A DNA stretch of 38,021 bases from Apostichopus parvimensis (lineage: Eukaryota; Echinodermata; Holothuroidea; Aspidochirotida; Stichopodidae): the NCBI GenBank assembly GCA_000934455.1, contig KN884383.1, positions 5,760-43,780 on the forward strand, read 5' to 3'. Shown here one piece after another: positions 1 through 14,400 of this stretch. A program made the position numbers and the translations under genes. Below the pieces are notes generated by a model, which ran no database searches, was not told the origin of the DNA, and saw only the letters and a program-made list of their open reading frames with translations. Positions within the stretch are counted from its first letter, which is position 1. Each line of letters begins with the position of its first letter.

Positions 1-460
1 TTTAAATCAAGTCTCTAGTCAATTCCTTAAGGGCAAAGTTCCTAATGAAATCTTTAAGGGCAAGTTTTAAGTCAAGTCTCTTGTCAAATCATTAAGGCAA
101 GTTTCAAGTCAAGTCTCAAGTCAAATCTTTAAGGATAAGTTTCAAGTGAAGTTTCAAGTCAAATTTTTAAGGACCAGTTTCAAGTCAAATCATTAAGGAC
201 AAGTTTTAAGTCAAATCTTGATTCACATCTTTAAGGGCAAGTTTCAAGTCAAGTCAAATCATTAAGGGCAAGTTTCAAGTCAAATCATTAATTACAAGTT
301 TTAAGTCAAATCTCAATTCACATCTTTAAGGGCAAATTTCAAGTCAAGTCTCAAGTCACATCTTTAAGGGTAAGTTTCAAGTGAAGTTTCAAGTCAAATT
401 TTTAAGGACCAGTTTCAAGTCAAATCATTAAGGACAAGTTTCAAGTCAAGCCTCAATACA
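1..460. repeat. AAGTC-based degenerate minisatellite
   Basis: The stretch is built from variants of CAAGTCAAGTCTCAAGTCAA alternating with TCTTTAAGGGCAAGTTT or TCATTAAGGACAAGTTT. Longer blocks recur inside it: the run from about 120 to 200 returns almost unchanged at about 360-440, so there is a higher-order unit of roughly 240 bp. A related patch with the same AAGTC words lies at about 1308-1390. It probably belongs to a dispersed tandem repeat or to the inside of a mobile element; no coding potential is seen. Confidence 0.85.
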
Positions 461-2245
461 GTGTAGCATTGAATGTTTGATGACTCAAAATTATTTTGGA
501 TCTGAAAATGGTTGAGATGTTTTTTTTACCTTTATTTTTTTTTCATATTCAGAAAACATTTTCGTTATCAAAGTAACTCCATTCCAATTAATTAGAAAGA
601 ACATTCATTTTCAAGAAATGTCAATATGTCCGAGGACCCACAAAATAGTTTAAGGGTAAGGGGGGTGGGGAGGGTAAAAATCATGTTATGTGGTACTTAC
701 AGGGTAATTTAAGGGTACATATGTTAAGGCAGAAGGTATAAGTACATTGCTCATAAATTCCCAAACTAGATAGGTTTAACTTTTGTGTGTTTTGAAACTG
801 ACTTTTTAATTCTAAACAAGTTTTCATTAAGATATATGATTGTCATGTAAGGTGCCTGCATTTGGTCTGTAACATTTTCAGTAACTTACTGATGCATTCT
901 CATATTCCAAATTTACTTTTTAGTTTGAACAACAATGGCATTATTTTCCAAACTTATATTGCAAAGTTTCAAGCTTCAATGTAAACAATTTTCAGCAGAA
1001 TTAACCTGAGAAAGCACTTCCAAGTTAACAGCCTAAATAGGATATGTATTGTACTCCCAGAATATTTGTTTCAAGAGTTTTAACTGAATATTAATCTAAG
1101 GTGGTTTGATCTATCAAATCTATAAACAGAGAAAAACAGTTGGTGATTTTCTTAAATTTTTAGTTAGAGAAGGGGGGGGGGGAGGGAGAAATCTGGCCAC
1201 CTCCATAATTTCATACGCTTCCAAATGAATTTACAAAGATCTTGTAGCTTTTGCATATAAAGCTGAGCTGTTTGATTTTTAACAACAAATATTTACTTTC
1301 ATTGCAATCAAGTCCTTGAGGCCAAGTCCCAAGTCATGTGTAAAGTCAATTGGGTCAAGGCCAAGTCAAGTCTCATAATGACTCAAGTTGCCAACACGGA
1401 CTCATTATGCCGAAAGTTGACTTATTGACAGATTAGCAGACAAGGTGAGTAAGCCTCTCAAATGTATTGATTACTTTAATACTGGCTTTTAGTACAGATA
1501 ATTCTCTTCATTTAGTAAATCACACTTTGCTTGACTTCTCTAACACTCTGTTGTAAGTACCATTACAATATATTTAGAGTCACTACATTTATGTAGGTAA
1601 ATGTTCTGATATATTGTTTTACTACAATGGCTAGGATGGGTTCTTTTGAAGCAGGACCTAGCAATTGAGGCATTAGAAATGAAACTCTTCTTTGTAGTCA
1701 CAACTATGTTTGTACTGTTAAAATTTTTGGGGAGCTTGTGGTAAGTTTCCAATGTGATTTTCTCTCAACAGGTCTGTTAATCAGATATGTATTTGCTTCG
1801 GTCAAGTGTTGTTTTGTATATTCATGGTTATCTATATTAATATGGAATCAACCTCTGGACTATTCTTTTAAATTTAAGTGTAACTTTTTAACAAATCAAC
1901 TCAATTATTGTAGCCACGGCTAGAATTGCCTTTCTGAGCTCCCTGGACCAGACATGTGGCAACCAAGGCAGGCATTGTGTTTAATATTATAATCCAAGTG
2001 TGATAGAAATGTGTGTGAGCATATATAGTTGATGTGCAGTGGGATGCATTGCAGAGACCTTCAATAGTGAATCCTGCAATACATTCAGTAAAATATTTCC
2101 AACACGGACATTTCCTCCTATTATCGAGTGCGTCCCTTTTTTGTCTTCTAATTTTGGGGTCCCTAGAGTGAGAGCCAAGGGCCCCGGGCCTATTTCATCC
2201 GGCGGTAAATCCAGCATGATTGTAAATAACATAAAATATTCAAAC
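461..2245. other. Non-coding stretch, no gene recognised
   Basis: AT-rich sequence with a G-run near 1171-1183 and the AAGTC-like patch near 1308-1390. The block at about 1930-2230 is less AT-rich and open in two frames, but its translation resembles no family I know. I looked for the missing C-terminal SSADH exons here (a GVNEG or GREGSKYG-like stretch on the minus strand) and found none, so those exons lie beyond the left edge. Confidence 0.5.
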
Positions 2246-2259
2246 CGATGGTTTCATAC

Positions 2260-2429
2260 TTTACTAAGGCAGCGAGTGGTCCGAAAGTCTCTTCTTGCAA
2301 GACCACAGCTTTGTTGGACACTTCTGAGATGACGGTCGGTTCGAAGAATGTCCTTCCCAGGGAATGCGGTTTCCCACCACATAGGACCTTACCTCCATTC
2401 TGAAGCGCATCTTCAACATGGCGTTTGAC
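2260..2429 (-). CDS. ALDH5A1: ALDH5A1 coding exon 8 (residues 345-~400)
   Basis: Encodes [26 protein letters not shown] and QEETFGPLA. The 3' end is not certain: GT donors would end the exon at 2265, 2260 or 2246. I chose 2260 (AAA then GTATGA) because the protein still aligns with human at the VIK position. Without splicing the frame runs to a TAG further on. Confidence 0.85.
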
Positions 2430-5400
2430 CTGCGAAAGAATTTCAAAAGTTGAAAAGCTTTAATAAGTGATTTCAAGACAATTTGTTTATTTCTCATATC
2501 AAGCTATCAATCAGTGGAGGTAAGCATAATATTGCTTTTTTTTTTTTTATCTATACACAATAAATGTCCCCTGATATTTAGTTTCCATGACAACATCATA
2601 ACAAAGATAAGCTATATTGAATGTACAAACAAATCATTGGCTAGTATAAGATTTGAAGCAATGACCACAGAGATAACTACCAATGACACTATCAGGCCAA
2701 TAATATATTACCAAGACTTTATCTCCAAGTACAAGCATAGCAACCCCAAACAATATTCAAGTATCAATTGCTCAAAATTGGATACAAATTATCGGGAAAA
2801 TGTTGGGCCTTTATTATCCAGTTGTTTATTTTGTAAATTAATACTTTTTCGTCCTTCTACCAACGTTCATATACGAGGGACAAAGAAAAACATTTGACTG
2901 ACCTATTGCATCTGACTTCCCCACTAACTAATGATTAATAAAGGCTTCCTACTTGGAAATTTTGCAGAGTCAGCCATAGCTGTGGCAACTCAAATTTTGC
3001 CTTTGGTTTTTGGTCTGACTGAAACAGTTGTTGGATACAAATTTATCTACTTTAATGGAAAGTCAGGCGGTGAGTAAATTTTACCATAAAATTTATCACA
3101 GTCAATATTTTATAGATGAGGTTGGTAGATGATCTGTCCATTGGCATTTTGTCCAGCAAGCCAGCCAACCATCCATTCTTCAAACGATTCTGATGATGAG
3201 GTGATATTTTTCTTACCTTCCAGGTTAAACAATCAAAGAAAGGTAATAGCATACTTACCTTTTCCAGCCCTCTTTCATTGATGAGAGGTCCCTGCGTCAC
3301 TCCCTCTTGCATACCGTCTCCGACGACAAACTTCTTTACTTCCGCTGCAAACTTGTTGCAAAATTCATCATAGACTCCTTCTTGGATCAGCATCCTGTTT
3401 GCTGAAACACAGGTCTGTGGATAAAAATGGGACATTAACTACTTTATTTGTAAGGAAAATGAACATTTTTATGGTTATCTTTGCACCTATAACAACCAAC
3501 TTCCCTCCCCGACCCCCTCTCCCCCACCCTAGAATGAATCATTGGTGTCCCCCAATTTGGCTCTACAGAAAGATCACGGTATAAATATTTTCACATAGAA
3601 TTTTGAATCAAAGTATCTGACAACATAATATTCTTAGCTTTTGAAGAGTGTTATAACATCCCATTACAACAAGCCAGGAGTGCAATCAAGCTTTTTGAAC
3701 TGGGGGGGGGGTAGGCATGGGGGGTGAGAACAGTCATCCCCTTTGAGAAACGGTAAAATGGAGACTGCAAATCTTGCAACTTTTGAAACAACGTTCAAGA
3801 ATTTGTGGACTGTTTAGGTTGTAAAATGTTCTATATTCATGCACTGAAAGCTAGGAAGTTTTGTAAGATTCTGTCAGTTAGTGAAGGTGCGGAGGGGAGA
3901 TGTTAAATTGTACTATGCAATCATTGCACTATGCAATTGTACTATGCAATCATAGCAGGCATCCTTGGGTATTTTCTTTCACATCCATACTAACACCTAT
4001 CATCTGTTATTTCCTCAAAAATCTCCATTTTGAGTCCATGAATAATTAATTCTACCAAGACTCATGGCATCAGTGGCCGAAGGTTACCTCCGAGAATAAC
4101 TCTCCTGAAACATCAAACCTAAGAGAGTGTGACCCAAGCTGGCCATCTAAACAGGAGAACCTGAGACCAGAAAGATGTGAATTACCAACAACTGCTGACC
4201 TTCTGAGAATTAAGGTCCAACAGGAAGCACTTTCCAGTCTTGACCATCATGTGGCCCGACTAACACAAGATCTGCAAGCTGTTCGAGAACCATATTTCTT
4301 GCCAACCTGGAACCAATATTGCGGGAAAGCAATGTCAGAAAGGCTCACGATAGCTGACACCCAGAAAAGGAGACTGTCAAGGCAGACCTTCGAATTCATT
4401 AAAATTGAATTGAATTTATTTCTAAATCATAACACCTTCTGGAGAAAGGAGGCCATCTACTCTCTTACCCTGAAGTCATTAACAGGCTAGGCAGGAGAAT
4501 AAATTGAACAACAGGTCCAGGGCCCGAGATTAAGGCTACTTACTAGCTACATGCCAGTAGATTTGAAGTTTGTCAGGAGGAAATAGAAGGCACTTGCATT
4601 TCTCTGCTAGTGCAAAATTAACATTGCTCTTGTATTAACTCAACAAATATCTAAGCAGGGATGTGATTTTAGCCAGTAAATGTACTGGCATATTTTAGTG
4701 AGAGACTAAATTGTGAATTCTGGGCCTGAGGTCAACCACCAGCCTAGAAACATAAATTATAATAAGGTTCACATCAAATAAGGTTCACATCAAATATCCC
4801 AGAATGAAAAGATTATCCAACTCTTTAATATGATCTCCTGTCTTTATATCTTACATATATTATATTATCTATAATATATTTACATCAAATATATAAGGTT
4901 ATTTAGCATTTCCACTTTTGCTCTATTGTGGTTCAGCAACACCTGAAGAATCCTATCTGGCAAAACTGAAATGCAAATCATTTGCATCAAAGGCAATTAG
5001 AGAATTTGTTCCAATCTAAAAATGCCCTCAACTGATCTATACAGGGGTGAGGGTGTGTGGCTGATTCCTATGTAGGGGGCCGGTGTAGGTCAAATGGTGC
5101 TCTCTTTGAGTGACCATTCACATAACATACTTAACAGGGGTTCTGTATTGATAATAAAGTTTATTCCAACAGTCATATTCGAAAAAGTTTAGGGAATTAA
5201 TGACCATACATATAGCAAACATAACAAGGGCTCTTTATTGATAACTAAAGTTAATTACAACAGTCATATTGCAAGACTTTTAAGAACAGTTTTATATTGA
5301 ATCCATTGAATAAATTGTGACATATTTTAAACTACAAGTGAGAAATGGAAGTTTTGGACACTTACATTTTTACCCAAAATTTAGAATGCTTTTCCTATCG

Positions 5401-8400
5401 GGAACATTATTTAGATTTAAAAAGTTTCAGACTCCTTGAAAATAAGGTGCGATAATTTCTAGTCAGGATAGTTTTTGTATGCCAAGTCAATGGCGTTGCC
5501 AACAAAATAAATAGGCTTCATAAGGTTCACAACTAGAATTTAAAAGCAGGAAGGATAACCACTTAAAAATTTCAAGGATTTGGCAAACTACAACCAGAGA
5601 AAGAGAGTTATTACACCAACAATTTTAGAAATACATCCCAAAAATTAGTTTGTCTACAGGTTGGACAACTAGGATTTAATTATAGTACCTTTATTATTAC
5701 TTGTTTTTAATACATGTTGTGGCTTCTTCTAACTTTGACATCCATTAATTCATTTAAATTTTGATTTGTCATTTTAATTGTCTCTCTCAGTTCTTTGTTT
5801 ATGTAGTAATACTAGAAATACATAAATTTGAAATTTTGAAATTGACAAGACTACAATGTATGAAAACCTTATTCAATATTTTGCCTTTTTTTATTATGTC
5901 CAGTTGAACTGTCCAATTATCATATATATAATGGTGAGACTTTTTTAATATTTGATAATGCAATATCAATTGCAATGAACAGCAACTTCCCATCTCTAAA
6001 ATATAACTACAAATCATAAAATTAATATCAATGTCAATAACCTTACTTTATTGTTAGTCAAATCTGAAAACTGAAGGTCTTTATGCTGGTCTGAAAGATG
6101 AGTGCAGCAAACTGGTATTTATCATAATAGTTACGTTGCTTACTCGTGTAAGATAAAAACAACTAAAGCATTGGTGGACTAAAAAATTACCAAAGTGCCT
6201 TGAAAATGAAGATTTAGTTAATTGCCATATTATCATTATGCTGACACTCATTACTTTAAAGGGTGACTTTAGGCAACATTTTAGTCTTGATATGCTATAT
6301 AGTAAAAAAAATGTGAGTGCTGGTATTGTTTAAGATGTTCACCTTTGACAATAGGCTAAAACTCTGGAGTACTCCTTTAAGGCTTCAGAGATGAAGATGA
6401 TGTTGGCTCCTCAGTGCAGTCCCAAATGTTAATGTTAATCTAATGTTCTATTAATTCTAATAACTCAACCGATACATGTTCCTATAAACTTATTATAAAC
6501 AACACAACACCAATAGATAACATTCAGTACCATTTGTACAAATTTGCAATGTTTTGCAAATAAGTCGTTCCAGGCCATAAAGTCCTACGTTTTCCTCTAA
6601 TTGAGTATTTGTGTTGCATCTGAAGAGCTGACCGGATGGTCTGTGTATAAAGACTTACTAATCCAGTCACTTTAAATGATAAACCTAGCTTGTTTAAAGG
6701 GACATCTCTCAAAAATTAAAATTGTTATAGAAATCCAAGCTGGAATGACAGCAGTGTGTTTAAATGGTCTCCAATATAATTTTGTGCCTAAAGTCATCAG
6801 TTTTGTGCCTAAAGTCATCAGTTTAAACAGTTTCATCCAACATAAGCAATTCACAAAACTGAATGGAATAATAGAAAGTAAAAGAAATTCTTACTTATGC
6901 AATACTTTTAGCTATTTTAAGTGATTTGGGGGAGGTTGACAAAGACCAATTTGGGATAAATTGCTACAAGTTTATGATAGAGTGTTTGTTAACATGGATT
7001 CCACAGAAATTGTTATTTTGTCATTTTAATATGTTTATTTTTTACAATCCAATTGAAATTTGTTAAAGACTGCACTGTACGGGAACCTCAAGCAATATAG
7101 CCCATATTTGTAAAGTTGAAAGTTTATGATATCAGATATCATCTTTTCAAATATCAGACAGATTAGTGAGAAATTACATTTGGTTATTCAATCCCATAGC
7201 AATTTCCAGCTCTAAAATATTACAACCATTCATAAAATTAATATCAGTAACCCAAGTTACTTTGTTTCCAACAGAAGCCAAAGTTAATCAAATCTGATAA
7301 ATAAAAAATAATTATAAAACTTATGCTGGTCTGGAAGAAGAAGAAACTAGTAACCATGTGTATATCATATTGTTTAGTTTGATTCCATGTTAAATATAGA
7401 GACAAGTATAGTGATGATGTGTAAGAGCAATATTTTCTGTTGATTGTGAAGATTAGTTCAATGCCCGACACCTTATTGAAACTGAAACTCAGCTTTTGAA
7501 ACCATTTCAGTTAACATAATCAAGAAATACTGAGTTTTATAAAATTGAATGAAATTTAAAAACAACTAAAAAACTATTCAATAGTTTTCTTACTTACTGG
7601 GATACCAGTTATTTTTGAAATAATGAGAGTTGTAGTATTATATCTTAGTCCTATCAAATAAAATCCTATTCTGAACAAATTTTAAAACTTTGCTACAATT
7701 GCAACAAGCTCGTGAAAACATCATACTTCAGTTGAATTTAAGAGGAAAACTCATTGAGAATTGGTTAAGTTTTACCTGTGATATATTATTGATGTTGATT
7801 TGCTAAACTTAAGGGGCCAACTTGAGGGGGCCAAGACAAGGCCAAGACTTAAGGGGCTACCCACCTTGTGCATAAGGGCACAGATGGGTTCAAATGCTTC
7901 CCCTACATTCCCCCCCCCTCACCCCTGTCTGCTCTGGGTACTGATCTTACCTGACCCGAGCCTCTGTACTTGCACAGTATGGCACCTTTCACTGCAGCGT
8001 CCACGTTTGCTGAATTGAAGACGATAAACGGAGCGTTGCCTCCCAGCTCCATGGAGACTTTCTTCACTGTAGAAGCTGCTTGTTGAAGTATCAGCTACAG
8101 ATAAAAATGTTATGGATTTTAATCTCAAGATTTGTCAACCCAATGCATATAATGTCATGTTCTTAGAAATGTTCAAACAAACAAAGGGTAACTGGTTATT
8201 TAGAATGGCATATTTCAAAATACCTTTTCCAGAACCACACTGCATGGAAATGTACACAACACCATAAATATTACACAGAATTTCTGCACTGGTCCAGGAA
8301 ATTCTCAAAAGTCTTTCAGATTTGATCATTTTCAAATCAAATGTTCCAAACACAGAATAAGTCTCAGCTTATTTGAAGTTAAGAATTGTCAGTTCTGTTT

Positions 8401-11400
8401 AATTAACTACATAAAATGAAGCAATATTCCTCCCAAATATGCTTGAAGAACAAAATTGGTCATTTATTTTGAAATTGTGAACACTTAAAGAAGCTGCGAC
8501 TATCCAGGGAGTTTTTTTCTGATCAAAACAATTAATCGTCTCATTTCTCACAGGTTCTTGATGTCAGGATATAATTTGAAAGGCATACAACCAGCAGAAA
8601 AAGGATGTTGAACCTTTCAAGCTTAACATTTGTGAGCAAGAATAGAGATGCTCCAATCATTAGCTGCTGTCTTGAAAGAGACACAAGGGTTTGAATCAGT
8701 TTCAATCAGGGATACAACCACATTTACTTCTGGGGTCTTTCCCCCCTATTAAAAATAAAACCAATGGGCCCAGCCCCTCCCCCACTGGCAGACACGATAT
8801 TAAAATACATCTTAGTCTACAGTACATGTATATTTAACACATATGTGGCATACAACCTAAACAGTCCAAGATTCTTTGACATTGTTTCAAAAGTTGCAAA
8901 TGACAGCACTTTGCATTTTGCATCTAAGCATCCTCCATTTTGACAAAACATTTTAAAAAGGGGAGTGGACGCTCCTTCCCCTAGACCCATCCATTTGACA
9001 ACTTAACATCTCAGCCCAAAGAACAAAACAAAATATGGTTGCACCACTGGTTTCAAGTATCACCATAGGAACCACATACAAAACAATAGCAATATCATAT
9101 CCATATTCCAATGGCAATGACATTTCAACAAGTTGCAGGAGAAATTACAGAAATTTTGTTCAAACCATCAATACCTTGCCAGTAGCTGATGATCCTGTGA
9201 ATGAGATTTTGGCCACCAGAGGGCTCTCGCAGAGGACTTTACCAACACTAGCAGCATTGGGCCTGGAGCAAGGTATGACATTAAAGACACCAGCAGGCAC
9301 ACCAGCCTCTTCTGCCAGCTACAGATGACAGAAGAAAGAAGTACATACTTAAAAACAGCCATTTTGGGATGGATTTGGTAGATATAGAAAGAGTTAGTGA
9401 ACTTAACACTGTGAACTTAACACTGTGAACTTAACAATCCTAGCAGGATCTTCTTCAAAAGGCAATCTAACTTTTGGTTTTGCTTCTGAAGAAGATGTTT
9501 AATATTAGCATCCAAATTTCAGAGCCACTCAATTTTATACATGAAGCTAAACAGATTGTTGCCATTAGAAAATCTTACTTTTTTTTTAAAGATTGTTTTG
9601 CTCTCCTTTGATTTTGAAAAATAATTATTATTTCTTATTAGATACCAAATATTATCAAAATGGACTTGATTAGAATGAAAATTTCAAGTATGATCTAAAA
9701 TGAGTCAAAAATATTGAAACTTATATATATCTAATTTTGCATATGATTATTACTCATATATGGAAAAGTGTCTAAGCAACGTTCTTTGCTTACCAGGAGA
9801 AATTATTAATTACTTCTGTCCATATTGCTATTAAATTTAATCTAGTAATTTAGGAAACTAGATGTGGTAGTTGGGCTGTATGCAATACGTGCAAAAATCT
9901 CCATCATTTTATAAACAGTGCCAGAAATTGCCAAAGAAAAAATATAAACAAGTGCTTTAAGGTAGCTCATTGTCTTTGCAAAGAAAGGTCTCCTGGTATG
10001 TAAATATGTGGGTTCTATATAGAGTGTTCAGTTTAGTGTAAGGTTTTATCTAGTGTTGAATATAGTACACACACTTGATAGTAAAACTGGGAAAAAACGT
10101 TCCCTGATAAAAACATAAACTAATAATTTAGTGCACCAAAATTGCACCAGGAATAATAAAATTTATGACCTAAAACTTCAGAAGAAGATAAAGTTCAAAG
10201 CATTGGATTGAACTCTTGAAAATCGAATTGGGTAAATTATGAGGGAAAAAAATGATTACCACCACAGTCAATTATCTTTGAAAATGATTATGTTTTTTTA
10301 AATTTTTCACTTCATATTTTAGATTGACCAAAAGTCATTACCTCCAAAGACAAAGATTTCTGGTACATGACCCTTGACCTCATGCAGACCACCAGGCATT
10401 GAAGAGAGCTGAAATCTCTTCTCAACAATTCTATTTCTGGCCTTTGGATGAGGCAGGGCAAGGAGATGGAGGGGTCTGTTCCAATCAAGATGAATGTAAC
10501 ATAGTGGTTACTACTTACTTGGATAGCAATGGAATGGAGACAGAGTAACAGCATTGTTTTGAAAGCAGGATTACTGCTTCCCGGGTGCAAGATTTTAGCC
10601 ACGGAGGCACAATCTTCAAACTGCTTGCATCCGACATACACAACACTTTTGAGAAACACCCTAGTGCACAACTAGGCCTATAACAAATTACATTATTAAT
10701 GGAATGAACACACATAGGCCTAATTCTATCTTTTGGAAATAACCACAACTTCTTCTCAAAAAAACAGTTTTATTCAAACCCTTCAGATGACTATTTGCAA
10801 AAATATAGAATCATTTTACATTTTACAATCAACTGTTAGTTGCCATGCTTTGTTACAGAGCTAGCCCTAATAACATTTCTATTAAGGACAATTTTCATGC
10901 TAAAATAGTCAGTAGGGCTTTTCCAAATTTCATGTAATTTTGATTGGTTTATAGTCCCTTACTCCTTGTCTGTAAACATTCTTGCATCTTCAGTGCTCAA
11001 TGAACACAAAATAAGTTGTTCAACTGCAACTGCTTGTGATATCACTTTGCCCTGTGTATTAAGATAGCCATGTTTGTGCTATAGGCTAAAATATGTGTGT
11101 ACACAAATATCGTAACGTTAGGGCCTTGTTGTCACAAGTTTCACCAAGAAGCGCTCATGATACGAAGCCACCATTGTACAGTATCTGGAACAATCACGTA
11201 ATAATTGAGCTATTGTTTGGATTCCAAATGTAATGTGTTCAGACAAGGTATGAATTTTATGGGCAGCTAACATCTGTCATACTGAAAATGGTTTTTCATC
11301 TCACAATATGCTCCTTCTCTCCACATTGAGAGTTGCTAAGTAAAATTTGAATTCATAACAGTAATTTCTTGAGATATTGCGTGCCCAGGATGTAAGGTCT

Positions 11401-14400
11401 AAAATGCTAGTAACAATACTGACTGACACTTACCATGACATTAATTTTACACTAACAATCCACTAAAACAGAAATAAATATTATATCGCAGCAGTTCATC
11501 TTCAAACATAAATTAGTAATTAAAACATACTGGATGAACATATGGGTAGATAACATATCCTGCAAAATATTAACTCAATCCACAATTAACTTCAGGGAAC
11601 CACACATGAACTCCACCACCAAACTAGTTCTCCTTCCACACCGCAAACTGGTGTTGCCAAAAGCTGATAATATTCTTGCTAGACCCACCCACATTGATAG
11701 TTACCCAATAGATGTTGACAGGGTGAATGCTTGCATAATTAAAGTGTTTTTGAATTGCAACATGCACTAACAAATAATGCTAATGATGGTCTGTCACATA
11801 TCAAAAGTTCTCCTTTGATGGCCACTGATAGTGGTACCCCTATGTAACCCTACCTGAGCCATTGCCAGGGCAGAGAGTGGTGTGTCCTCTGCAGGCTTTA
11901 ATACTGTGGTACAGCCTGCGGCCAACGCAGCAGCGACTTTGCGGGCAATCATACCAGCTGGAAAGTTCCACTGTCAGGTGAGTAAAGATAAAATATGCCA
12001 AAGGTGAGGAAGAGGTTAAAGTTCAAAGAAAATATACAGCACATTTTATGCATTATCCTGTGATGTCACTTAAAATGCTTGTTTGTAAAAGGTCTTTACT
12101 GAGGGTTGGATACCAAATGCAATACTATTAAGAGACAAATACATTTAAAAAAAAAACATGTTCAGACATTGTGCTGTGAAAGTAAATTGTAAATAAAAAT
12201 TTGACCCTTTTGACAACACAACTTTTGACTACACACCCCCCCCCCCCCCCTCTCCCTTGTAGAGTAAGAAATATACGTACGGCTAGATTAATAAGAGTGA
12301 CAGCACTCTCAGTGTTAAATTACAACATCCAAAGAGCCGAACTTCTTCATACAGCATTACTATCGGATCTTGGCAACTTTTAACAGGAGATGGTATTAAT
12401 TACAGCTCCATAACAACTCAGTTAATCATCTTCATGAGCTAACTGTCAATTTGTTGTACAACCGATTTTATATCCAAATCCAAACGTTATATTCTTGAAA
12501 TATTAAAGTCTCACATTTTGATCTCTGCTAACTGTTGACCTCCTTGACAAATGCTAGGGACCTTGTGTAAATGCTAACTATTACATCTGCCAACATTTTA
12601 CTTCTTATAATACATCAGGTTCTTAAGGTTTACAGATTTTGACCTCTACTGACCACAGAGACTCAGAGAAATACACTAAATTCTGATTCATAATTTCCCT
12701 TTGTTTTCACATTTGATCTATTGCTGATAAATGTCACTCCTAGGATCGCTACTCACAGGTGTGATGAGGCCTGCCACACCGACTGGCTGACGGATGACCA
12801 CCAATCGTTTGTTCTGGGCAGGAGTAGGAACAACATCCCCGTAGGTCCTTCTCGCTTCCTCTGCGTACCAGTCAAAGAACGAGGCTGAAAACCCAATCTC
12901 TCCTTTGCCTTCTGTCAACGGTTTGCCCTATAACAGATAAAACAACTTTCAGTTTATTGAAAAACTTACCTCCATGAATAATTACAGGCGCGTAGCGAGG
13001 AATTTGCCAAGGGAGGGGAGAAACTGTTGGCAAACTATCAGAGCTGTAGATACGGCATTGCAAACTATCTAAGCATAGCGCCACCATAGGTTGGCGCCAA
13101 GCATACAAGAAAATTTTGGCTGAAAATGCCTCTCAGATCGCTGGTCACTTCCCAGGCCTTGTAATTAGTTGCATCTTAGCATTTTCTCTTTTGAAATTAC
13201 TAGCGATATCATAAAAACATACAAAAAAAATATGCTCAAAAGGGGGGCTGCTGCCCCCTTTGCCCCCCCCTTGGCTACGCACCTAAATTTGAATCTCCCC
13301 CCAAGCATCCAAATAGTGACCCATGAACTCAAACCCGTAACTTGAATTGATAATCATGATATACAATTTTCTCATTTAATTCCAATTATTTCCCGTAGCA
13401 AGTTAAACAGAACGAATCAGTTAAATACAGATATGCGTATTTCTTTCATTCATCAAAAGGACAAATGGGCAGTTGGGAACGAAAAACTTAAACCTCTCTC
13501 TTCTATATAGTACCTCTGTGGAAACTTACAACAGATTAAATATGTATTAAGCATTTGATGCAGTCACATGATGGGGTCACCTGATTGGAGATGCTGACCT
13601 GTAGAAGAATCTTGAGGGTGTATTCATATAAGCTGAGTATGGAATCTTAAAACGAGGCCGACAGATTAAGTCCATTAAAATGATACTGCAGTTCACTACA
13701 AGTTCACATAGAAACATTATCCAGGACTTTTGTCAGCTAAACACTAAAATAATGTGGCATTGTGTGCTAAGTATTTAAGCTACACAATGCATAGTTTATA
13801 TATAGTTATCATATTACTATATATCACATAATAGGTATGAGATTCACAGCCTACCACTACAGCAGACAATTAAAAACATCCCTCTCCCTACTCAGTCTGA
13901 GCTCTCTATCTCTATCACATTATCTTGGTATGTTTCTGAATGCCTTGGACGACTTACATTTTCAAGTGTTAGTATCTTGGCAAGGTGTTCCTGGTTAGCC
14001 ATCAGCAATTCTGACCATTTCCGTAAAATCTTTGCTCTCTCCTGTAAACAAAAATAACGAAAAAAAACAATGAAAGCAGGTTACTTTATACCTTTCATAT
14101 CAAAACTCACTTAATGGTTGATAGCTTGCATGAGAAATCTTCTACATTTTCAGGTTAGTTCCCTGGTTGTGTTCATCCAGCTTTACCATAGTATAAAGCA
14201 CACATAGTAAATAAACTCACAGCATGACCCAACCATCTTGTTCCCAATTTCAATTTCAAAATTCAAGTTCAAATTTGTTCTCATATATTTGTACAAGATT
14301 AGTACAAAAACTAACATTACAGTAGGAAGGTTAACATATGAAGGACTCTAGAAAAACAGCAAAGCTGTTAATCTCAGCTAGAGACCAACATAATTACAAC

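Larger units (their letters stand above)
3415..7950. other. ALDH5A1 intron 6 (4.5 kb), repeat-rich
   Basis: The longest intron of this gene in the window. It holds a coding-like plus-strand stretch at 4050-4490, a 17-bp tandem pair near 4767-4800, a ~90-bp tandem pair at 5111-5290, a MITE-like element near 6254-6381, a 21-bp tandem pair near 6781-6821, and two diverged copies of a dispersed repeat near 5940-6110 and 7180-7345. Confidence 0.6.

Noticed and set aside
1..460. Possible CRISPR-like array because of regular short repeats
   Set aside because: Repeats are degenerate and contiguous with no unique spacers, and the genome is an animal's.
1987..2332. Overlapping open frames on both strands (81 and 97 codons)
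   Set aside because: Neither matches the missing SSADH C-terminus or any family I know; overlap on both strands suggests a low-stop repeat, not a gene.
2514..2897. 127-codon plus-strand frame in ALDH5A1 intron 7
   Set aside because: AT-driven composition with no domain or motif; it starts in a T-run and lies across an intron of a well-supported gene. Most likely chance.
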